Source: Alphaproteobacteria bacterium LSUCC0684 (lineage in GTDB: Bacteria; Pseudomonadota; Alphaproteobacteria; Puniceispirillales; UBA1172). Taken from it: DNA of 64,000 bases. Location: positions 892,638-956,637 of the forward strand of contig CP166130.1 of assembly GCA_041228335.1 (NCBI GenBank), given 5' to 3'. Of this stretch, positions 51,410 to 58,862 are shown piece by piece. Below the pieces are notes generated by a model that had not been told where the DNA came from, did not search any database, and was given only the letters and a program-made list of their open reading frames with translations. The position numbers were made by a program, and so were the translations under genes. Numbering within the stretch: the stretch's first letter is position 1; the number at the start of each line of letters is the position of its first letter.

Positions 51410-53263
51410 TCAGGCTCTGACGCCGATCAGTTTTTTGCAGATATCAACGGCAATAGGTGCATTGTCACCATAGCCGGTGGCGTTGATGCTATTAGCAAAA
51501 TCTTCTGTTACCGGTGCTCCCCCGACAATAACGGGGATGTTGAGGCCAGCTTCTTCAATTTCCTTAATCGACATCTGCATGAACGGCATGGTCGTTGTAA
51601 GCAAGGCAGACAGGCCGATCACGTCAGCCTTCACTTCACGGGCTGTTTCGATAATTACTTCGGCCTTGGTGTTAACGCCAAGGTCGATCACTTTGAACCC
51701 GGCCCCTTCAAGCATCATACCGACAAGATTCTTGCCAATATCATGTAAATCACCAAAGACTGTTGCGAGAACGATTGTGCCCTTGCTTTCAGTTTGGGTT
51801 GCCGTCAGAATAGGCTTCAGGACAGCAAGGCCTGCTTTCATGGCGCGGGCTGCCAAAAGCATTTCAGGAACAAACAATTCCCCTGCAGCAAAGAGATCGC
51901 CAACCTCACCCATTGGCGGGATTAATCCCTCATCAAGAATAGCCAGCGCATCACAGCCCATATCAAGGGCTTCCTGAACCAGTTCAGGGCAGGCGTCCTC
52001 ATCAAAATCCATAACTGACTGATAAATATCCTGATAAATTTGATCTGCTTTGTCGTTGCGGAAATCGCTGGTTCCGGCATTGTCGGTGTTTATTCCCATA
52101 AAGCCCTTGCCACCGGCAATTTCAGGGGCAATACCATCCGGCCCGGAAAATACTTCACCTTCGTAAGGGCGAATGCCTTTGTTAAAATCATTCACGGCAT
52201 CAATGGCAAAGCGAACATTTTCAGGAGGCGTTTGGGCTGAGAACGAACACAAGTATAGGAAGAATTTTTTTCCGTGTTCCCCACGGCTTCCCACTTCCAT
52301 ATATTCATGTATCCGTTGGGTTATTTGTTCTTTGTTACCGTTCTGAAGCAACAGCGTGCCAACTCCGAAACTAAGAGCGCAGCCTTTAGTGTCCGCATAA
52401 GCGCGGGCCCGTTCAGTTCCTACCCGGAAACAGTCAGGATCCTGTATCTTCAGATATTGCGGCGTCACATGGAGTTTCACATCCCAGTAATTTTCGATAT
52501 TTTCAGCAAAACTGTCACCCCACCAGTTATCTGACCGGATACCGCGGCCTCCGCCGCAGAGCTGTCTTAACTTATCAAGATAGGGAACTGAAAATTCCTG
52601 GAGGATATCTTCAGTGATGAATGGAAGAGAGCCTACGGCATCTTTCCCGTTGGCAATGTAAGCTCCAGGAACAACTTTGAAATAGGTATTGATGTAAGGT
52701 GCAAGAACTTCCTCAACAAGAAAGTTCAGTAGTTTATGTACAAATTTTGGGTTTTCGTTCATGGCTAAGATTAGATTTTCAAATTGCATCACCTGAGCGG
52801 CAAGATTGATTGGTGAGCAATAATGTATCGGATGGGTGTATCCGGTGAGTTCATGACAAATCTGCAGGACTTCCATCACCCATGGCATGCGCGCTGTTTT
52901 CAGCGGATCAGGTGCTTTTGCCTTAGCAAGATCTTTTTCATTGGCTATGATGACTTCTGTATTATCCAGTGCAGGATATAGGGTGTCAAACCATGCCATT
53001 TTCCCGCCCAAGGCTTCTGCTTCGACGGAATAGACATCCCAAACCATATCAGGGACATGAAAACCCATCTCTTTCTGCACATCCAGGCTGCCGCGAACAA
53101 ATAATTCAGGGTTACGGAAAAACTCATGGCCGTTGTGTCCACCATAAGCCATGCAGAACTCTGCCATCTGTGTTGTAACCGGAATAACGTCTGACTCACC
53201 GCCATCCATTATAGACTTATAACCTGCTAATTCCTTACCGAAGTCATATTCAAGGTCTGACAT
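51410..53263 (-). CDS. CmuA-like methyltransferase/corrinoid fusion protein
   Basis: Two-domain protein of 617 residues. Residues about 1-380 are a uroporphyrinogen-decarboxylase-type methyltransferase (MtaA/MtbA/CmuA group), with HYCSPINLAAQVMQFENLI and the C-terminal barrel region FGVGTLLLQNG. Residues about 400-617 are a corrinoid-binding domain with cobalt ligand His507 in GDLHDIGKN and the VIVGGAPVT loop. This fusion order and size match CmuA of chloromethane-using bacteria. It should take a methyl group from a small donor and place it on its own cobalt. ATG 53263 follows GGGA and lies after the candidate promoter; ATG 53278 is the outer start. The real substrate is unknown. Confidence 0.85.
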   Translation of the reverse strand: MSDLEYDFGKELAGYKSIMDGGESDVIPVTTQMAEFCMAYGGHNGHEFFRNPELFVRGSLDVQKEMGFHVPDMVWDVYSVEAEALGGKMAWFDTLYPALDNTEVIIANEKDLAKAKAPDPLKTARMPWVMEVLQICHELTGYTHPIHYCSPINLAAQVMQFENLILAMNENPKFVHKLLNFLVEEVLAPYINTYFKVVPGAYIANGKDAVGSLPFITEDILQEFSVPYLDKLRQLCGGGRGIRSDNWWGDSFAENIENYWDVKLHVTPQYLKIQDPDCFRVGTERARAYADTKGCALSFGVGTLLLQNGNKEQITQRIHEYMEVGSRGEHGKKFFLYLCSFSAQTPPENVRFAIDAVNDFNKGIRPYEGEVFSGPDGIAPEIAGGKGFMGINTDNAGTSDFRNDKADQIYQDIYQSVMDFDEDACPELVQEALDMGCDALAILDEGLIPPMGEVGDLFAAGELFVPEMLLAARAMKAGLAVLKPILTATQTESKGTIVLATVFGDLHDIGKNLVGMMLEGAGFKVIDLGVNTKAEVIIETAREVKADVIGLSALLTTTMPFMQMSIKEIEEAGLNIPVIVGGAPVTEDFANSINATGYGDNAPIAVDICKKLIGVRA

Positions 53264-53580
53264 TTTGTTTCCCAACATACATTAAACACTAAGACAAAAT
53301 GCATTTGTCAAAGTTATTCAATCAAATGAGCGGATTACAGTACATAACCATGCGCACTATGATTGACGGAGCGAATTATGAATGTTGGGCTGGAGCATAA
53401 AAGCGTTATAAGCCCTTTTGTATATCGGATATGTAAAGCCTATATCCGAATTGAATTATCGTAATAAATAAATTTTCTGTGGTCAATATTATTGCATTAT
53501 GGTCAGGGCGTTTAGTGCGAGATGCCTTACAGGTGACAACTTCTTTTGGTATAATAATACACTTAATCGGGGTGTAATAA
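53264..53580. promoter_or_regulatory. Intergenic region before the methyltransferase operon
   Basis: 317 bases without a convincing gene. On the leftward strand TTGACA (53306-53311) and TTTAAT (53281-53286) form a possible promoter with a long 19-base spacer. An 8-bp inverted repeat TCGGATAT/ATATCCGA lies at 53425-53449 and could be an operator. The first copy of a 117-base direct repeat begins at 53546. Confidence 0.4.
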
Positions 53581-53662
53581 ATGATAGCAAAAGGTAACCT
53601 AAAAATAGGTATTGAATGGCGTTTTGGTGCTGATTGGCCTGACCAGCGATGCGGTATAAAGC
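53546..53662 (+). repeat. Direct repeat, first copy (second copy 53744-53860)
   Basis: About 117 bases repeated with a 198-base offset and roughly one in seven bases changed. It covers an upstream stretch with AATCGGGGTG and the first 27 codons of the HGG-type gene. It reflects a tandem duplication followed by decay of the first copy. Confidence 0.8.
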
Positions 53663-53742
53663 ATCTACATCCACGTAAAATCAAGGTGCAAATAACGGCG
53701 GTTGCGCGCCCTATGTGTGGCGACTTACGGATAGTCATATAA
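53581..53742 (+). pseudogene. Truncated first copy of the HGG-type gene
   Basis: A 53-codon frame starting MIAKGNLKIGIEWRFGADWP, nearly the same as the first 25 residues of the gene at 53779, then diverging into unrelated sequence before the CxxH and HGG motifs. It is the decayed partner of a tandem duplication. It may still be translated but lacks the conserved part. Confidence 0.65.
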
Positions 53743-53743
53743 T

Positions 53744-53860
53744 TTGATATAATAATACCCTTAGTCGGGGTGTTATAAATGATAGCAAAAGGTAACGTAA
53801 AAATAGGTATAGAATGTCGTTTTGGGGCTGATTGGCCCGGCCAAAGATGTGGTGCTAAAA
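53744..53860 (+). repeat. Direct repeat, second copy
   Basis: Partner of 53546-53662. This copy leads into the intact HGG-type gene; the upstream part with AGTCGGGGTG is also conserved, suggesting that the promoter or ribosome-binding region was duplicated with the gene start. Confidence 0.8.
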
Positions 53861-54111
53861 CCCGTCGAGGCACTGCGTGCCAACGCCCCGCCAATAAGAA
53901 GAATGGCCGTTGCAGACTACATGGTGGAGCAAGCACAGGCCCTAAAACAGATACTGGACGTGCAATGATTACAAAAGCAAATACCAAGCATGGTGAATAT
54001 ACAAAAGATAAAATTTTAAAACGAAAAGAAAATGCGAAAATTTCGAAAGAGTTCTGGGCAAGGACAAAAATGATTGAAATTAGGCTACGTGCTGCTGGTG
54101 TTATTGATTAG
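53779..54111 (+). CDS. Small phage-type protein with HGGxSTGPKT motif
   Basis: Protein of 110 residues. A Cys/His cluster RCGAKTRRGTACQRP...GRCRLHGG looks like a small zinc site, followed by STGPKTDTGRAMITKANTKHG. This HGGxxTGxKTxxGR signature is common in small proteins of alphaproteobacterial phages and mobile elements; its function is not known to me. It is rich in Lys and Arg, consistent with nucleic-acid binding. It is the only rightward gene in the right part of the element and converges with the helicase-type gene. Confidence 0.75.
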   Translation: MIAKGNVKIGIECRFGADWPGQRCGAKTRRGTACQRPANKKNGRCRLHGGASTGPKTDTGRAMITKANTKHGEYTKDKILKRKENAKISKEFWARTKMIEIRLRAAGVID

Positions 54112-54124
54112 CAAATATGAGCAT

Positions 54125-54246
54125 GGTTAGGTTAGTTAGGTTAGTTGGGTTTTTTGACTACATAAAAAATAGATGAAACACATCAGTTTGATGATTTTAA
54201 AAATAAACAGGATGTAATGACCTAACTATCCTAACTATCCTAACCC
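54125..54246. repeat. Inverted repeat made of TTAGGTTAG units
   Basis: Left arm 54125-54149 holds two tandem TTAGGTTAG units plus TTGGG. Right arm 54221-54246 holds, on the other strand, two TTAGGATAG units plus TTAGG. 22 of 25 positions pair. The 71-base loop is AT-rich and starts with six Ts. The right arm overlaps the stop of the helicase-type gene. It could be a bidirectional terminator between convergent genes or an iteron-like replication site of the element. Confidence 0.7.
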
Positions 54247-55601
54247 ATTGTGCAAATCTTCCAGTCAACAGCATTGCCGCTTTGGCCAACTTGAATTAGT
54301 TGTAATCCATTGATTATTTTACTTTTTATCTTCTTCAAATGCCTGCCAACTGATGCTGTGCTAATTTCACCTCTATTTATACAACCTAGCGTTTCGAGTG
54401 CCTCTAGAAGATACTGATCCCTTCGACACTCAGGCGAATTCATAATATCCCTTGTTTTGAACTTTCCCTCACCAAAATGCTTTTTGAGTGTCTCGAGCAA
54501 AACCTGCTGAGCATACAGAGTAGGGTCAGTTGCTCTTATGTTTTTCTGACTATCAACGGGATTAGGCATTCCTAACCAAACTAATGGATCCCTGATTAAC
54601 CTTGACCATTTTTCGAAAGAGCCCAAGGGAGTTGTATTTGATTTTGTTACATTTGCTCTTGTGCCATGGGCTTTAAAAATAATCATACAATGAAAGATAA
54701 TATTATCCCTTTCAGCAACTGCTCTTTCTTTTATATCAAAATCGAATTTTCTTGTTTCTGGTCTCTCCATTTGTGCATCTAATTCACAGATCAATGTTCT
54801 TCTGGTTATGTCACCTTCAAACACCATGTTGTTACCTGTTGCGACGATCATGCAGGTTTTTTCTGCATCAATGAGTTTGGATACGCCGAGTGGTCTAATT
54901 CTAATTGATGGTTGCGTTAATATTTGGCAAAGAACATCGCCACCTAGCGGTTCATCACAATTGTCTAGGCTTATTAATGTATCTCCAGCGAGCATTGCTG
55001 AATGAAGACGTTTTTCTGTTTCTGCTTCGTCTTTTCCTTGGGACATAACTGAAATTGTTTTTCCTGTGGTGATTAGTGATATCACATCAGCAAGTAAGGA
55101 TTTTCCTGTGCCAGCCGCGGGAGCATTAAACGCATGTAAAGGGATATTGTCTAAATTCACCTGATTTACTGCTGATAAAAGTGCGGATAAAGCAACACTG
55201 AAGTCTGTTTCGCTTGCAAAAGGGAAGGTTTTGAAAAAGTCCCTCAAGTAATACAAACTAGATATGGCTTCTTCTCTTGATGGATTGTGGGGAAGGGTAG
55301 AGAGAAGGGGGACATCCCTGGTCAAGAAAACCTCAGTTTCGGCGTTATAACCATATTTAAATTCTGCCTCTAGATTTCTGTTCAGATAAGGGCATTGTGA
55401 GATTGTTCTTACTGTAGGCAATAAAGAGAATTTACCCCTTGCAAGAAGTGATCGAAGTGTTTGTTGGGAAGGGTCTGCATTGACCCATCCGTATCTTGGT
55501 TTGAACTCCATGCCCTGTATTATAATTCCAAGGCGATCTAACAGAGTATCTTTGTCATGAATGAGAACTCTTACTTTTTCGGTTTTATCATTTTTGATCA
55601 T
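54240..55601 (-). CDS. Phage/plasmid-type ATPase (helicase-like) protein
   Basis: Protein of 453 residues with Walker A APAAGTGKSLLAD and Walker B DTLISLDNCD in the centre, then ITRRTLICELDAQMERPETR, a pattern typical of phage and satellite replication ATPases working with primase. The N-terminal third contains segments that resemble the end of a primase-helicase protein. Its start overlaps the primase-polymerase gene by 14 bases, so the two are translated together and could be one protein split in two. It is low in GC, unlike the cargo and core genes. Confidence 0.82.
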   Translation of the reverse strand: MIKNDKTEKVRVLIHDKDTLLDRLGIIIQGMEFKPRYGWVNADPSQQTLRSLLARGKFSLLPTVRTISQCPYLNRNLEAEFKYGYNAETEVFLTRDVPLLSTLPHNPSREEAISSLYYLRDFFKTFPFASETDFSVALSALLSAVNQVNLDNIPLHAFNAPAAGTGKSLLADVISLITTGKTISVMSQGKDEAETEKRLHSAMLAGDTLISLDNCDEPLGGDVLCQILTQPSIRIRPLGVSKLIDAEKTCMIVATGNNMVFEGDITRRTLICELDAQMERPETRKFDFDIKERAVAERDNIIFHCMIIFKAHGTRANVTKSNTTPLGSFEKWSRLIRDPLVWLGMPNPVDSQKNIRATDPTLYAQQVLLETLKKHFGEGKFKTRDIMNSPECRRDQYLLEALETLGCINRGEISTASVGRHLKKIKSKIINGLQLIQVGQSGNAVDWKICTMG

Positions 55602-56670
55602 CTTTTAGCACCTCCACAAGTTGGCCATTAAAGCGATAAAATTCCAATAAAGATGCCCTCATTACCTTTTCAAATTCATTCAAAGTTTCATGGGTTTTGC
55701 CCTCATACATTTTAATTTTGGTTTTGCCATCGATTTGGTTGTTTTGCTTGTTCGAGCTTTTCTGCTTAAATTGGAACCCATTTCTTTTTGCCAAGAAAAT
55801 TAATGACGCTATGGTGATACTGGTTGGGTTCGCGCATTGTCCATATTTAATGGATGTAAATTCAGGGTCGTTTTTTGACGATTGAGCAGACCAGGTTTCA
55901 AAAATTTCACGCCCTTTTTCCCCACCCCATGAATTCAAACACATAGCTACTTTTATCCAATTATCGTAAGGAAGATCTGAATTGGGGTAGAATGCCAATA
56001 TGTCTTCAATATCCTCAACCGTGAGGGCGGGGTATTCATCATTCTTGCAGGATGTAATTTCAGACATTTTTTGGATTTCTTCTTTTTTATCTGAAATAAG
56101 TCCAGCGTTCCTGAATATTTTTTCTGAAGCCTCAATGATTTGATCAATTTGTTCTGACGTAATTTCTGGAAGATCATCAAATTTTAATTGTTCAAGATCA
56201 TTATTCGGCCAGTTATATGGTTGATTGGTATCTGGATGAATATGATCAACAATCAACTGCTGTCCTTTTCCGAGTACTTCCACTTGATGATTTTTCGAAA
56301 AAACTGTTCCGAAGCGATTAGTGCTTTTTTTTGTAATTGGGGTTCTATTCCTGAAAAGAAGGCAAGTTTTCGGCTTGTTTCCTTGTCTTTCGGGAGCACT
56401 AGTGCCCATAAGGTCAAAAATTGCGTTTTTAATTTTAGTTGATAGGTCTGGATCTAATACATCAATGTCGACAGCAACAACTTTTCCGCAAAGCACTCCA
56501 GTACCAGTTGCTGTGGGATATTTAGCTTCCCAAGTCAAAATGTCCTCTTTAGTAGGATAACCTTCATCTTTATTCCAGTTTTTGAGTGCGGGCCTTTTAG
56601 TCCCATTCAGAATTGGAATTGGATGAAAACCATTAGCTAGTAAAGAGAGTCTGAGGACGGTGTTACTCAT
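55588..56670 (-). CDS. Bifunctional primase-polymerase (prim-pol)
   Basis: Protein of 360 residues. The N-terminal prim-pol domain starts LSLLANGFHPIPI and has GVLCGKVVAVDIDVLD with the metal-binding D-x-D, and QVEVLGKGQQLIV. A PriCT-2-type domain follows at about 225-300 (LAFYPNSDLPYDNWIKVAMC). It makes primers for element replication. ATG 56670 with AGGTGA spacing is preferred; GTG 56679 and ATG 56676 are outer options. It overlaps the AlpA stop. Confidence 0.85.
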   Translation of the reverse strand: MSNTVLRLSLLANGFHPIPILNGTKRPALKNWNKDEGYPTKEDILTWEAKYPTATGTGVLCGKVVAVDIDVLDPDLSTKIKNAIFDLMGTSAPERQGNKPKTCLLFRNRTPITKKSTNRFGTVFSKNHQVEVLGKGQQLIVDHIHPDTNQPYNWPNNDLEQLKFDDLPEITSEQIDQIIEASEKIFRNAGLISDKKEEIQKMSEITSCKNDEYPALTVEDIEDILAFYPNSDLPYDNWIKVAMCLNSWGGEKGREIFETWSAQSSKNDPEFTSIKYGQCANPTSITIASLIFLAKRNGFQFKQKSSNKQNNQIDGKTKIKMYEGKTHETLNEFEKVMRASLLEFYRFNGQLVEVLKDDQK

Positions 56671-56866
56671 CCCCATCACCTATTTTGCCAAAATTTGTGG
56701 AAATTTTATCTTCTTTCCACTTGAATAAAACCTCTTCCTCCCAACCTATTACGCGGGCGCTCAATTTGACGGGTTTTGGGAATTCACCTTTGTCGACAAG
56801 CCTGTAAATGGTTGAACGACTCAAGCCAGTTAGTGTAACTAAATCATTTACTCGGTAAAATTTCAT
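56663..56866 (-). CDS. alpA: AlpA-family regulator/excisionase
   Basis: Protein of 67 residues with a MerR-like helix-turn-helix (VNDLVTLTGLSRSTIYRLVDKGEFPKPVKL) and the typical IGWEEEVLFKWKE end. In P4-like elements AlpA controls integrase expression or acts as excisionase. It is the gene between the 175-residue protein and primase, overlapping the latter's start. Confidence 0.88.
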   Translation of the reverse strand: MKFYRVNDLVTLTGLSRSTIYRLVDKGEFPKPVKLSARVIGWEEEVLFKWKEDKISTNFGKIGDGDE

Positions 56867-56920
56867 TATGACACCTCTTGGTTGCTTCTGAAAAACATAA
56901 CCAAGAGGAATGAAGTTAGG

Positions 56921-56952
56921 GTGCTACAAATGAACGACTATCCTTGTAGCAC
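56921..56952. repeat. Inverted repeat GTGCTACAA/TTGTAGCAC
   Basis: Perfect 9-bp arms with a 14-base loop in the 87-base gap before alpA. There is no T-run, so it is less likely a terminator and more likely a protein-binding site or mRNA structure controlling alpA and the replication genes. Confidence 0.55.
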
Positions 56953-56953
56953 G

Positions 56954-57481
56954 CTAAATGTTGGCAACAAATGGATAACGCTTAGTGAAACGATCAACGG
57001 CTTTAGTAATTGCACGTGAAGTAATATTCCCAAATCCATGATTGTTAAAATGATTTCTTAGGGAATTGTGAACGATCTCAACGGCAGTATTTCCGATATC
57101 TGATTTTCTATTTGAACGTGGGGACAATGGTAGATGAAAGAGTTGACTCAATAAATGAGTTAACCACGCCATCAGATAGTCACGCCTATCTTTTTTGCGG
57201 TAAGAAATAGCGTTAGAAAACTTATCGAGATTAAGCAAAAGCAAGTCTGAATGAAGTTCAGAAAAAAACACTGGAATTTTTCGCTGATTTCCAATGTAAC
57301 TATTTAACACAACTCCAGCAGCAATTCTTCCGCCAGGCATTTGATAAAATAGATCCAGTGCAATTTTTGCAGTCGTTTTGTTGAATCTATATCCATTGTC
57401 ATAATGGTATTTATTCAAACGCAGAAATATCATATCCGCATCGAATGCTTCATTTCCTTTTTTAGATAACCAACTTGTCAT
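56954..57481 (-). CDS. Hypothetical protein in replication operon
   Basis: Protein of 175 residues, not recognised. It is basic and mainly helical (LNKYHYDNGYRFNKTTAKIALDLF; FSNAISYRKKDRRDYLMAWL), without membrane or signal segments. Its ATG directly abuts the stop of a 28-codon frame (TAGATG), and alpA follows 87 bases later. It probably belongs to the element's replication or control operon. Confidence 0.6.
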   Translation of the reverse strand: MTSWLSKKGNEAFDADMIFLRLNKYHYDNGYRFNKTTAKIALDLFYQMPGGRIAAGVVLNSYIGNQRKIPVFFSELHSDLLLLNLDKFSNAISYRKKDRRDYLMAWLTHLLSQLFHLPLSPRSNRKSDIGNTAVEIVHNSLRNHFNNHGFGNITSRAITKAVDRFTKRYPFVANI

Positions 57482-57568
57482 CTAGTCCAGATTGTCAGCT
57501 ATCAAGTTTTCAAGGAAAACTTCTGCCTTTTCTGTTCTTTGGCTCTCTGTAGTACTTTTGTTGTCCAT
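57482..57568 (-). CDS. Small ORF (28 aa) at head of replication operon
   Basis: A frame MDNKSTTESQRTEKAEVFLE... that ends exactly where the 175-residue gene starts (TAGATG). This spacing suggests translational coupling as a leader peptide. It has no clear ribosome-binding site and no recognised family. It lies 13 bases inside the right arm-type repeats. Confidence 0.4.
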   Translation of the reverse strand: MDNKSTTESQRTEKAEVFLENLIADNLD

Positions 57569-57581
57569 CAAAAAACAAAAT

Positions 57582-57609
57582 AAAAGGTGGATAAAAAGGT
57601 GGATATAAA
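57582..57609. repeat. Integrase arm-type repeat, right copy
   Basis: Two tandem units AGGTGGATAAAA / AGGTGGATATAA, the same orientation and nearly the same sequence as 30811-30836. They lie 51 bases inside the right att repeat. The paired placement at both ends supports the element boundaries. Confidence 0.6.
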
Positions 57610-57660
57610 ATCCGATTATTAATTTAATTAATTGATTTAATTAATAAATTTACAATAAAC

Positions 57661-57747
<87 letters not shown>

Positions 57748-57770
57748 ACAGGGGTGGAACATTTGTGGCC

Positions 57771-57798
57771 ACAATAATCACCTTAACGCCGCTGTCAA
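57771..57798 (-). promoter_or_regulatory. Probable promoter of tRNA-Leu
   Basis: On the leftward strand TTGACA (57793-57798) and TATTGT (57771-57776) are 16 bases apart. The expected start of transcription is about 17 bases before the tRNA 5' end. Confidence 0.6.
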
Positions 57799-57914
57799 TT
57801 GTTTTCCTCCTTCGCGGCGGTGAAAAATTACCCTGTGCAGAACCCGTCCGGCACCCTATATATTTAAGGTGAAAAAAACATATCGCCCAAGCTGTTTTAT
57901 GAGAAGGAATACGG

Positions 57915-58862
57915 ATGGAAATCAAGCGTTCAACCATTGCCATCATCGGTGGGACAGGGTTCATCGGCCGCCGGATCGTGGAGGTCCTGGCCGAAGAGGG
58001 CGCGCGCATCAAGGTGCTCGCCCGTAACGCCGACCGGGCCAAATTCCTCAAGCCCATGGGCGGTGTAGGGCAGATTTCCATCATTTCGGGGAACGCCCTC
58101 AATGCAAAGGCACTGACCGAAATCATGTCCGGGGCGGATGCGGTGGTCAACACGATCGGTATTCTTGCCGAAAGCGGGCAGCAGCGGTTTTCAGCCCTGC
58201 AGGCGGAACTGCCGGGGCAGATCGGCCGTCTTGCGGCTGAACTCGGGCTTAAGAAAGTGGTGCATCTTTCGGCCATCGGCGCTGATCCATCCTCCCATAT
58301 CCGCTACGCGGCCTCCAAGGGGCAGGGGGAGCAGAACCTGCATCACGCTTTCCCGAAGGCAACGATCCTGCGTCCATCGCTTGTTTTTGGTGAAGGAGAC
58401 GGGTTTTTCAACAGATTTGCCAGAATGGCCGTGCTGGCGCCCGGCCTGCCGGTGATCGGCGGCGGCAGCAATCTTGTTCAGCCGGTCTTTGTCGGGGATG
58501 TGGCTCAAGCGGTGAAGGTTTCGCTTGCAAATGACGGCACCGAAGGCCAGATCTTTGAGCTTGGCGGGCCGGAGCAGATGAGCTTTCGTGATACCATGGC
58601 GTATATCCTGAAAGAGATCAGACGCCGCCGGGCCCTTATCCCGGTTCCGTTCGGGCTTATGTCGCTTGCTGCCATACCTTTGGGGCTTTTGCCGGATCCG
58701 CCGGTGACGCGCGATCAACTCAAGCAACTCAAGATTGATAATATTGTCGGCGCCAATGCAAAGGGGCTCGCTGATCTCGGGATTACGCCGACCCCGATCA
58801 GCCTTGTTGTTCCGGGATATCTCGAACGGTTCCGCCCCGGCGGCAGGTTCTCTTCCCGCTAG
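57915..58862 (+). CDS. Complex I NDUFA9-subunit-family NAD-binding protein
   Basis: Atypical short-chain dehydrogenase-like protein of 315 residues. The cofactor loop is IIGGTGFIGRRIVEVL; further marks are VNTIGILAE, VVHLSAIGAD, ILRPSLVFGEGDGFFNRFA and QPVFVGDVAQAV. Alphaproteobacteria and mitochondria have this as an accessory subunit of NADH dehydrogenase that binds NADPH. It is a normal core gene, GC-rich, and ends four bases into the convergent uppP gene. Confidence 0.9.
   Translation: MEIKRSTIAIIGGTGFIGRRIVEVLAEEGARIKVLARNADRAKFLKPMGGVGQISIISGNALNAKALTEIMSGADAVVNTIGILAESGQQRFSALQAELPGQIGRLAAELGLKKVVHLSAIGADPSSHIRYAASKGQGEQNLHHAFPKATILRPSLVFGEGDGFFNRFARMAVLAPGLPVIGGGSNLVQPVFVGDVAQAVKVSLANDGTEGQIFELGGPEQMSFRDTMAYILKEIRRRRALIPVPFGLMSLAAIPLGLLPDPPVTRDQLKQLKIDNIVGANAKGLADLGITPTPISLVVPGYLERFRPGGRFSSR

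Noticed and set aside
53406-53987. 193-codon frame on the minus strand
   Set aside because: It is antisense to the HGG-type gene and its duplicated start; its internal repeat only mirrors the DNA repeat.
54125-54246. CRISPR array
   Set aside because: The repeats are short 9-base units arranged as tandem and inverted copies without spacers, and no cas genes are present.
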